Shown here: piece by piece, positions 53,700 through 62,413 of the stretch
Layout of the letters: each line of letters begins with the position of its first letter
How positions within the stretch are numbered: position 1 is the first letter of the stretch
NCBI GenBank assembly: GCA_900095095.1
Contig: FMBT01000420.1
Span: 62,001 to 126,000 of the forward strand
Direction: 5' to 3'
Length of the DNA: 64,000 nucleotides
Source: Fragilariopsis cylindrus CCMP1102
Lineage: Eukaryota > Bacillariophyta > Bacillariophyceae > Bacillariales > Bacillariaceae
Notes under the pieces: model-generated
The model's database searches: none
The model's input: only the letters and a program-made list of their open reading frames with translations
What the model was told of the DNA's origin: nothing
Made by a program: the position numbers and the translations under genes

Positions 53700-56219
53700 A
53701 TGTCTTTGCAACAAGCATTTACCCACCTCTCAGCGGGGGAACGCGAGAGGATGCTGATGGAAATCCATCCAAAAGCATCGGGAGCAATGGTTGCTCAATC
53801 AGCAAGAGATTCCATCACCCATGAGTGGTGCGGATTTACGAATCCTGACCAGCGACAAGCCGCAACGGCGGGAGGAGAGATCGCAGGGTTTGTGTTCGTG
53901 GAAGACACTGAAACTTTGTCCATGGTCTCATGTGTTACGACCGTGCCAACAGTCAACAAGGCAATCGAGTATTACGGTGGCCAACGGGGCGACGACATTT
54001 CTCAAGCAGAAACAGGCTATTTCGGAAGAAAAGACATCTGTGGAAGCGTCCTGGTACCGATGCTGAAGTCTGAGGCAACAGAGCTCAAGTTCCTCTACGA
54101 CGAGCACGACTTGAGTACGGAATACTCCGGTACAAGATCAACATCCATGATGTTCAAGTGGCCAAACAACAAAGGACTCGAAGACTACTTCGAGGCTATC
54201 GAAGCAGGCGACATAGTGGTGCTCGCTTCTATGCCGGCAGTAATGCCATATGCATTCGGAGCGACACCAGTGGAAGGAAAGATTGAAGATAGCGCAACTA
54301 CCTACGCTGAAATGGATAACAGTATGGGTGAGGGACTGAACTTGAAAGCAGTCTACAACGCAATCCTATTGCTGAAGGAGAACGGTGGTCATTCCTTCCA
54401 CGTCACCGCAGACGGTGATGATAAAGGAGGAGTGAACTTCACGCTTATCAACAGCGACTTCATCACGAGGATAGGAGGAAGAGCGGCATTAAAGGACACC
54501 ATCTTTGGAAAGATTGACTACCTGGACCGTCGCTCGAGAGACGGGAAGAAGGTCAATTTAGGAGTAACTAAGTGGCAAGATGCATTTGCCATTAAGTGGA
54601 TCGAAGAAAACCCAGAAGAAGCGAAAGCATACGTGAAGATCAAACCGGTCGGCGGATCTGGGAAGGAAGCGACCACAAGAACAAAAAGGACATCATTCCG
54701 GTCGTCTGACTCTGAGGAGGAAGACTTAGCCAAAGAGACGCCCAAGCGTATCAAGAAGGGTATCTCAAAACCTAGGGCAATCGGCAAGATGGGCCTAGAA
54801 CTGCTACTTAGCAGCCATGACGAGGACGAAACTCTCGTTCCAGGACAGGTCAACGATCTTTTGGAAGGAGGTTTTCAAGCAAAGGAGGATCTAACGAACC
54901 AGATGTACGAAGGTCACCGAGAAGCAAAGATCTTAATCCTTACGGACTACGATCAGAGCGCATATAGGAACTTAGTGCTACCACCCATGACGAAGGTGTT
55001 CATGGGAGCATTGCTGAGCGGTCATTGGTCAACGGTCGACCCTTACGCCGACAAGAAAGGATCTCTATCGCTAGGTGCATACTTCCCGCTGGAAGACCAG
55101 GCTAGGAAGACCATCGAGGATAACATCGACGAAGCGCAGGCTGACATCGACGTGGAGCAAGCAACCCACAATCGTACGAAGATTCAAACCACTCTTCACA
55201 AATCATGGGCTTTCAAGAACATGTGGCAGCTAGTTACGGCGCTGAAAGGGTTCAATGCGGAGCTTCTCATCGCATCGAAAAGGTGCAAGATACGGAAGGA
55301 TACAGCCTTGGACAGCACAACCAAACCTTTATTGTGTCTATATAACGAGGTTATCATCAGCACAATGGAAAGCAAAAAAGGGATTGATTGGTACAAAGGT
55401 TTCAAATCGGACCACAGTCACCTTGCAGTATCTATGGCACACAAGATCGGTGCCTGCCTCGCTAAAATATGCAACGGAGCATTCGACTACAGCACCAATT
55501 TAGCAGCTCAGAATGGTACGATGCCCGCAGAGGACTCGGAATTCATGAGAGGATTGGCGAACTATTCGCAATTCCATACCATGTTTCAGGAACTAGTACA
55601 AGGAGGTGACGTGGGTGCATTTGGACATGCAACCACGCTCTACAAGATAGCTTTCCCCACACCACCACCAAGTAATGGAGGGGGAGGAGGCCGTAACCAA
55701 GGAGGAGGCAGCGGCAGAAACGGCAATGTCCAACAGCAACAAGCTGGTGGTCGGGGAAGAGGAGGAAGAGGAGGTGGTGGAGGCGGTAGAGGCCAAGGAG
55801 AGGCCACCACTAACCTTCATAACAATCCATCGGGCCTTACAGCACCAAAGCTCTTTGTCAGGAGCAACCCGGGAGGGGAACTCAGCTTCAGGGATATCAG
55901 ATTCCCATCCGTCAGATGCAACGGAAATGTGGGCTTCCTCTGCGGAGCAGCTCACATAGTAGGCATGAACTGCACCAGGCCACAGTGCAGATTCTTGCAC
56001 CTTCCTGCAAATGGTTTAGAAGCATTGGACACGATAGGAAGGGAGAGGGTAAACCTCTGCATACGCAACTCGACAGCACTCGACCATGTCAGAGGGCAGC
56101 AAGCTCCTACCGCAACAGGAGCAGGTACCGGAGGAACAGCAGCGAGTGGCGCAACTGTACCACCGGGAGGGGGAGCATCAGTAATCAGTAACATTACGGG
56201 TACGTCCAATCCAAACTGA
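53700..56219 (+). CDS. Gag-like protein of the YR retroelement
   Basis: 839 aa, unbroken. The N-terminal 650 residues are predicted globular/helical (MSLQQAFTHLSAGERERMLM at the start) and have no recognised domain. A Gly/Arg/Gln-rich linker with RGRGG motifs follows (about residues 655-705). The C terminus carries a Cys/His cluster, FLCGAAHIVGMNCTRPQCRF followed by LH, resembling a C-C-C-H zinc knuckle. RGG plus knuckle suggests binding of the element's RNA. Position upstream of RT supports a gag role. The pol ORF starts 428 nt later in another frame. Confidence 0.7.
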   Translation: MSLQQAFTHLSAGERERMLMEIHPKASGAMVAQSARDSITHEWCGFTNPDQRQAATAGGEIAGFVFVEDTETLSMVSCVTTVPTVNKAIEYYGGQRGDDISQAETGYFGRKDICGSVLVPMLKSEATELKFLYDEHDLSTEYSGTRSTSMMFKWPNNKGLEDYFEAIEAGDIVVLASMPAVMPYAFGATPVEGKIEDSATTYAEMDNSMGEGLNLKAVYNAILLLKENGGHSFHVTADGDDKGGVNFTLINSDFITRIGGRAALKDTIFGKIDYLDRRSRDGKKVNLGVTKWQDAFAIKWIEENPEEAKAYVKIKPVGGSGKEATTRTKRTSFRSSDSEEEDLAKETPKRIKKGISKPRAIGKMGLELLLSSHDEDETLVPGQVNDLLEGGFQAKEDLTNQMYEGHREAKILILTDYDQSAYRNLVLPPMTKVFMGALLSGHWSTVDPYADKKGSLSLGAYFPLEDQARKTIEDNIDEAQADIDVEQATHNRTKIQTTLHKSWAFKNMWQLVTALKGFNAELLIASKRCKIRKDTALDSTTKPLLCLYNEVIISTMESKKGIDWYKGFKSDHSHLAVSMAHKIGACLAKICNGAFDYSTNLAAQNGTMPAEDSEFMRGLANYSQFHTMFQELVQGGDVGAFGHATTLYKIAFPTPPPSNGGGGGRNQGGGSGRNGNVQQQQAGGRGRGGRGGGGGGRGQGEATTNLHNNPSGLTAPKLFVRSNPGGELSFRDIRFPSVRCNGNVGFLCGAAHIVGMNCTRPQCRFLHLPANGLEALDTIGRERVNLCIRNSTALDHVRGQQAPTATGAGTGGTAASGATVPPGGGASVISNITGTSNPN

Positions 56220-56265
56220 GGAAGATAAAGATGTACTACAACCACTCGAATAAGAGCTGTAGATA

Positions 56266-56302
56266 AAAATTGAATGACATGTTTTGTTCTTGAACAAAAT
56301 GT
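56266..56302 (-). repeat. 36-nt palindromic motif, gag/pol junction
   Basis: Reverse complement of 59501-59536 with two mismatches in 36. The core TTTTGTTC-TT-GAACAAAA is itself a hairpin; the match extends beyond the palindrome into TCATTCAATTT, so it is a true inverted copy. Confidence 0.75.
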
Positions 56303-56646
56303 AGATAAAATTGTTATTAAAAATGAACGTATATATAAAAAGATCACTCACATACATATTTTGTACTCATTATAAACACTGATTATAGACAATATTGTAG
56401 TGAGCATTAAGGAACGAGACGAAACTCTCGAAGACAAACATAAAAGGCACTCGAACTGGTCGAGTAGAACGAAAGGACTACACCGTCTACAACAGTTCGG
56501 AAGGGATATGACAAGACAAGTCTCCACACTTGGCCACATCCCGAAGCACATAATCCAAGCTTTCCCAGCAAACAGAAAAACGTGTCAACTAGCGCAAGTC
56601 TCGTATCGAGAATCTTAAGATCAGATACGGCCGTGTTACGAAGGGA

Positions 56647-59567
56647 ATGGTATCGAAACATGTTTTGACGAAGAAACATAAAGCAACGTACAGGCACCCA
56701 AAGAGGCTCGTGAAAGTAGCGACAATATTAGAAAAACAAGCAAGTCTGCAGAAAAAACAAGTATTGGCAGCACAAGCCGTACGAGCGGCCAGCATAGCGA
56801 ATACACCGCCTTCTATTACTAGGAAAATGGTAGAAAAATTATCACGAGGTATGAGATCAGACCACACCATGCTCAATTCCATCAAGAAGACGCTGGTAAA
56901 AGACAGAAAGGAAATATTCGCAGTGAAACAACTGCCTAAAGGTATTTCTCCAGAGAAAACATACCCGTCTCCTACGAACCTCCTAAAAAGGAGAGCATTC
57001 GGTAAGCCTATGTTGTCAAAATCGTACTGTGTGACCCCCTCGTTGTGGCATGTTGCAATAATTGTATGGAAAAATGTTTGCCCTTTGGTTGCCCTAGAAC
57101 TAGCAATCGCACTAGGAAGACAAGGAACTGCTATGCTGAAGAGAATGAGGGAACTAAAACGAGTAGATTTCTCGGCCCTGCAAATCATACCACTGGATTG
57201 GAACTACGAGGAAGATAACGAGGCAGACGCACTATTGATCAGAAGAAACAAAAGAACGCTGCACGATGCATGCTTACTTCACTATAGCATGGACACAGAG
57301 GCAGTACAGCGATTCTGCGGAGGCAGATGGCTGGGAGAGCACAGGCGTACGTTGGAAATGCTCAAAGTTATGACCCACATCCTTCCAGACGAAATGTTCT
57401 TGGGACTGGGAGCAGGTCTAATCGACGGCGTCCCGAACTGCATGTACGGCGACGTACCAAATGAAGAACTGATGGCTAATTTAGCGACAGAAAATCTACC
57501 AGGAGCAATGAGAAAACCAGCTCTGATTAACAAAGCCATCAAGAAGGAGGAAGTAAATCATCTCTCAATGACATTCGATAGAAAATTTGCACTGTTTACG
57601 CCAGACATTGGCATCATAAAACTCGGTATAATTGAAAAAGAGGGTAAGAAAAGCAGAATGTACCGACACGGCAGCAGAATTACAGAAGATATAATACAAC
57701 CTATCAACAAAATATGCGATGTTAAAAAAACAGAACCAAGAGTGAAATATGGCACTGTTTTGAAAGACCACTGCCAATATCTATGGAGCATAGCAGCTCA
57801 CTACCCAGGCCAGGCCATTGACCTATACGATGACGATGTTTCGGGAGCATTCCCTCAACAGGTATTCTCGCCAGGGTTAGCAAAAGCCAACGTCAGTTTA
57901 CACGAGGATATAATGATACTCTCAGTGGCACTACATTTCGGAGGAAACTTCGGACCAGCAAGTTGGGAATCAATCAGCGACGGTAGATCATATCTAGCCA
58001 CATGGTTGTACCGCCACTGTACATATCAGACAGAGTTGAACAAAGAATCCCTGGATATGATGGTATTCCCTAATGATACAGCGGGAACGCACGAGGCAGA
58101 ACGTGCATCATCAGACCAACAATCGATGAGCACACATTAAAAGTGAGACAACACAATAAGTTCATCCCACAGGCACGTATGTTCGTCGACGACCTCTTAA
58201 CAGCAGGTCCCCGAATCGAAACATCCGAAGTAACGAAAGATGGTTGCAACAGAAACAACTGGTCGCAGCAAGCATAGAGAGTGGCTACCTAATGATAGGC
58301 TGCCCGGGCCCAATACAAAAGCCGCTCTTGCCCCCAACAATGTCATGGGACAGATGGTAGACAGAGCCATAGGCGTACAACGCATAGCACTGGGCATATT
58401 GTTTCTAACAACGACACTAGAACTAACGCTTGAAAACTACAAAGTGCTACGGCTTCTGCACATAATCCGCGACGTATGGGCACGAAAACGAAAAGGCTTT
58501 ACAGCTATCGACGCGGCCAGGTTAATAGGCAATGTCATTGCCTGCGTACAAGTATGCCCATGGTTGCAGTGGTGTCTCCACCACCTCATGGAAGAACTGA
58601 AAACGCTTCTTCGTACCAACGCAAAACGATTGCAGAGAAAGTCCACTACCGGGACCTATTTGCAGAAAAAGACGAAAAATGCTAGACCCAAAAGGAAAAT
58701 CGTACGCAAGATACATTCTCCTGAATAGGTCTTACATGAACGAAATCTGGAACTGTGACAGCACCACGTTCTTTCAACAGGAGTAAGGGAGGAGGTCGAC
58801 TACATCGAGACCAGCATGTACAGAACACTTATCAGGCGAATTCCCATGGAGGAAACCGATCAGCCACATAGTAGACAGAGCACCAGACGCAAAAATGCGA
58901 CAGGATGCATCAACGAAGTGGGGAGCAGGAGGTTACTCGCAGAATTGAACTACTGGTGGCAAATACCGTGGTCAGACTTCGGAAAAGAAGTTGAGGAAGG
59001 AATCAAGAATAAAACAATCCACATCAACGTCCTCGAATTGGTTGCCATAGTATTAACTACTTCGCTGCAGCCTGTGCCTTCGAAGAGAAAACGATGGCCT
59101 TACAGCCAAGGGTACACTGCGGAGGAGATAACACCTCGTCAATCGCATGGTACATGAAATTCTCGAACCCAAACCCAAGAGCAAGAAGATTAACAAGAAT
59201 AATGGCAGAAGGCCACAAGCATACCACTTTGGGCATGGATTGCGAATACTGGGCAGGAAAAATGAACTACTTCGCAGATGCAATTAGCAGGGGACTGCCA
59301 AAGGACACCATGCACAGATTGTTTAAAAAGATATGCCCAACTAACGAAGAATGTCGTTCTTGTCTACAGGTGCCCTCGTCGGTGGAATATCTGCACTTAA
59401 AACGTTACCTATTAAAGCCAGAATTCATTTCGAGGCTCGTTTCAGCCCTATTGCTAAAAAATACGGTTACAGAACACAATCTCAACGGAGGAAGATCAGG
59501 ACATTTTGTTCAAGGACAAAACATTTCATTCAATTTCTCGAACGATTGGAAATGGACATCACCCTGA
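56647..59567 (+). pseudogene. RT-RNase H (pol) of the YR retroelement, multiply frame-broken
   Basis: The first frame (56647-58140) contains the RT N terminus and fingers/palm: AIDLYDDDVSGAFPQQVF (first Asp) and ALHFGGNFGPASWE. The catalytic ARMFVDDLLTAGPR (58170-58205) is one frame away, followed by SIESGYLMIGCPGP, NTKAALAPNNVMGQMVDRAI, VHYRDLFAEKDEKC and MLDPKGKSYARYIL, each in a new frame. RNase H follows: RQDASTKWGAGGYS, KTIHINVLELVAIVL, CGGDNTSSIAWYMKFSN and WAGKMNYFADAISRGLP. About ten frame changes occur between 58.1 and 59.1 kb, nearly all equal to loss of one base. The domain order is complete, but this copy could not make the protein as written. Confidence 0.75.
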
Positions 59568-60628
59568 AGTCTTATGACGAAACGACACAGACGCTGATAG
59601 CAGTCATGTACTTGGCCGATCTAGCAGACGGAGATACATGTAATAACGTCAAGGTTATGAAAAGTACACTTGAAGGGTATATGAAAGCAATGGCACAATA
59701 CACCCAGTTACCAGAACACGCAGGAAGAGACATCCGGCGAGAACCACAGAATAACAAAGAACCGTACCAATGGGAAGAGCACCCACTGATCCGATCGATA
59801 TACCAAGACACAAAAAGGTGGCAAGGTAAAACGAATCGAAAAGATCCATTGACCAGAAAAATGGTCTCGTACATCAAGGATATAGGAAAGACAAAACACG
59901 AAGACAACTTCCACACAGCGTTAGCAGATTGGCTTATAGTCATACTATACGCGGGATACAGAGGGATAGAATGGATACAAGAAAAAGATCCGGTAAAACA
60001 CAAAGGTTTTAGAGTATACGAACAACCAGTTAAACACACAACTAATATGGTCTATGCAAAGTGCATAGAAGACTGGGATTTCGTGGACAAAGATGGAAGA
60101 ACCATCGGAAGTCCTCTGACGACGGATCCAAGCACAATAGCAGCATCAGGAGATACATTCCGATTCCAGAAGAATCCGAATCTTCATGGCACAAGAATAG
60201 AGTTCCTTTCGACACCAAACGATGCCGAATTTTGCCCAACGCTTGCTAAACTGAGAATATTAAAGAGACACGAACGTCTTGGCATGCGAGCAGACGAGCC
60301 ACTCGCGGTCTATAGAAAATACGGAGGCAGTAAGAAAGGCACACACTTCATAAAAGCGGGTGTAGAAAAGAAACTAAACATAGCTGGTAGAGCTTGTTAC
60401 GCAGCAAAAGTTAAATGCAATAGATTCAGCTTGAAATGGACATGCCACAGCGGGCGCATAGGAGCCACAGCACTTCTATTCGCGCTGCATCGTGACCCTC
60501 TTCTAATTAAAAACAGACTGAGATGGGAGTCGGACAAATTCGAAGTATACATTCGACATACACCCATACTCGCAAGGTTGCATGCAGAAGCAGGTGCAAC
60601 TAACATCGATGCATACATCGAAGAATAA
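59351..60628 (+). CDS. Tyrosine recombinase of the YR retroelement
   Basis: 425 aa, unbroken, overlapping the RNase H frame by about 217 nt if the first ATG is used. N-terminal SAM-like helices (RTFCSRTKHFIQFLERLEMD). The catalytic half has the first Arg in VILYAGYRGIEWIQE, then HSGRIGATALLFAL (H-x-x-R) and the nucleophile Tyr in WESDKFEVYIRHTP. All of R...HxxR...Y can be seen. It would insert circular cDNA without a target-site duplication. The intact state contrasts with the broken upstream pol. Confidence 0.85.
   Translation: MSFLSTGALVGGISALKTLPIKARIHFEARFSPIAKKYGYRTQSQRRKIRTFCSRTKHFIQFLERLEMDITLKSYDETTQTLIAVMYLADLADGDTCNNVKVMKSTLEGYMKAMAQYTQLPEHAGRDIRREPQNNKEPYQWEEHPLIRSIYQDTKRWQGKTNRKDPLTRKMVSYIKDIGKTKHEDNFHTALADWLIVILYAGYRGIEWIQEKDPVKHKGFRVYEQPVKHTTNMVYAKCIEDWDFVDKDGRTIGSPLTTDPSTIAASGDTFRFQKNPNLHGTRIEFLSTPNDAEFCPTLAKLRILKRHERLGMRADEPLAVYRKYGGSKKGTHFIKAGVEKKLNIAGRACYAAKVKCNRFSLKWTCHSGRIGATALLFALHRDPLLIKNRLRWESDKFEVYIRHTPILARLHAEAGATNIDAYIEE
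59501..59536 (+). repeat. 36-nt palindromic motif, pol/YR junction
   Basis: Inverted partner of 56266-56302. Here the motif lies inside the YR coding sequence and within the overlap with the RNase H frame. Confidence 0.75.
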
Positions 60629-60737
60629 AGAAAAAGATGCTCTTAGGATTTAGTTTAAAAGGTTAATTTATTATTATAAGACATAAGTTATACAACATTA
60701 ACATTGGATCGGTATAGATGGCATAAAAATGCACATC

Positions 60738-61193
60738 CTAGGCTTCCTCATTCATCTCGCCTTTAGTTGCGTTCATGATAGAATAAAATGTATCGTTAAA
60801 AATACTTTCCATCGACATGAAGAACAAGCATCTTATGCTTTCAGCCATAGCCAACGCCGACTCAAAACTAGAGGTAGTGCGTGGGTTGATGCTGTAACAA
60901 CGCTTAAGCTGAGGACGTGTCACAGCACATAGATCCATGCAGACATCTACCACGAGATTAGCACAACTAATGACAACATCACTAGTGACGTCCTCATTAT
61001 AACCGGGAAACAAGCAAGCGTGCAACGTTGCTAATATCCAACTCGTAGATAGTTTAGAAGAGTCCTTGCAGATACCTGCAAAGACGTCCCTGATCATCTC
61101 TGTCAAGAGCCGCTTCTTTACAGCAGCGTCTTGAGCCCGGAGAAATGAAATCAACTTGTTCCATGGCTTACCCGAGCGGCAGTTGCCGCGGAT
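60738..61193 (-). CDS. Antisense ORF in the 3' region of the YR element, unknown
   Basis: The frame is open from 61193 to 60738 on the minus strand (about 150 codons) and reads FLRAQDAAVKKRLLTEMIRD, TSWILATLHACLFPGYNEDV and CANLVVDVCMDLCAVTRPQL. There is no in-frame ATG near its 5' end, so it would need splicing or is a fragment. Composition looks protein-like (regular hydrophobic spacing), and it is convergent with YR. It could be an exon of a captured host gene or an accessory ORF of the element. Function unknown. Confidence 0.35.
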   Translation of the reverse strand: MRGNCRSGKPWNKLISFLRAQDAAVKKRLLTEMIRDVFAGICKDSSKLSTSWILATLHACLFPGYNEDVTSDVVISCANLVVDVCMDLCAVTRPQLKRCYSINPRTTSSFESALAMAESIRCLFFMSMESIFNDTFYSIMNATKGEMNEEA

Positions 61194-61968
61194 TTAGAAG
61201 CTCTATCCTTTGCAATCTTCGCCTTAATTCGATGCGATGGACAGCAGCAGGAGTACTAGGAGACTTAGGATTTTAAAAGGAGACATGGCAAAAATAATAA
61301 AAGAATAAGATTATAATAATAATAAGCGACAATGGTTTCAACAAGTTCGAAACAAAGTTTTATGAGCTATTGTAAAGAAAAAAAGAAAAAAAATTTCGTA
61401 TATCACGCTATAACAGCGTATCAACACAAAACTTGAATTAAAAATATTCATTGTTACAAATCGTGGAAGAACACGATATGATAAAATTTTAACGGTTACT
61501 CCTATTCCGATCACGCGACAAGTTAGTCACACATCGAAATTTGACACCGAATCAAAAATATTTTCAACCGTACAGCTGTTTTATTTTTTTCTGTACATTG
61601 TTTGTTCAGACAGCATGAATGGTTTGGAGAGGATTTCATCCTGGTGGAACAGTGAACTATTCCACAGGGCATTTGTCATCGAACTGCACATCTGCGCCAC
61701 CAGGTATTTGGATGGACTTGGAGCCAGGAAGCAAGCCCAGAACCAATCAAGAATTGGAGTTCTGATCTGGCTAACCTGGACACACTAGTAGGTCCATAGT
61801 TTTTGCATTCACTTATACTTTCTTATAGCTAGCATTTGTAGAATACAAATATATATTGGACCAGTGGATCAGTGTGCATTCAATGACCATTCTTCTTCTC
61901 TAACAATTCAACTGTCTAAACAACAGGGCGAGCTAAGTTAGTCCTCAAGATCCCACGGACAAGGGACT
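61194..61968. other. 3' noncoding part of the YR element
   Basis: About 775 nt without a supported gene. An A-rich segment lies at 61378-61397. No B1/B2 repeat pair could be found by eye against 62148-62390. Confidence 0.4.
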
Positions 61969-62147
61969 AGGTTGCATAAGACCTTTTTCCAACGACAGCC
62001 TGCCTGCCGACCATGGATTCCTATAGTATGAGCATAGGACGGCCAGATACCAATCAGATGTTCAAATCTTGTTTCACATCCTCTCTCTCACTTTTCCTTT
62101 CTTCATCAACTTGAAACATCAAGATGACGAAGAACGTAGTTTGTAGT
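61969..62147 (+). repeat. 180-bp direct repeat, copy B
   Basis: Second copy of 52645-52824 (179 nt, one base shorter in the CCTCT tract). After it the sequence changes to host-like AT-rich DNA leading to the RsmB-like gene. Confidence 0.95.
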
Positions 62148-62413
62148 TTAGAAAATAAAAATAAGCAGACTCTCAACTCCAAGTACTATTAATAGCTGTA
62201 AAGCAAATTGAATACATTCAACATGAATACCGGCGATACTCTAGGTCGCGTCATTCACTAATAACTCGTGACTTGTGGCGCGCCAATTTAGAAAGCAAAA
62301 ATCTGTTGAACCACACAAAAAAATCAAAAAGTGGGACGACATCGAATCGAAAGAAATAATAATTACAAATAAAAGCAATCAATCAAAGTAGATTGCTAAA
62401 AGAGCCAGATACC

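Larger units (their letters stand above)
52645..62147 (+). mobile_element. Tyrosine-recombinase retroelement (DIRS/PAT/Ngaro type), degraded pol
   Basis: About 9.5 kb including both copies of the 180-bp direct repeat. Order: leader with hairpins and a 44-bp tandem repeat (52825-53699), gag (53700-56219), RT-RNase H (56647 to about 59567), YR (59351-60628) and a 3' region with an antisense ORF. A tyrosine recombinase instead of a DDE integrase, with RT-RNase H upstream, defines the YR-retroelement group. Direct rather than inverted flanking repeats favour the PAT/Ngaro layout over DIRS1, but a full A1-B1-A2-B2 set was not found, so exact ends remain uncertain. Confidence 0.65.

Noticed and set aside
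52645-62147. LTR retrotransposon with 180-bp LTRs
   Set aside because: The repeats do not start TG or end CA, no primer-binding site or DDE integrase was seen, and a tyrosine recombinase is present.
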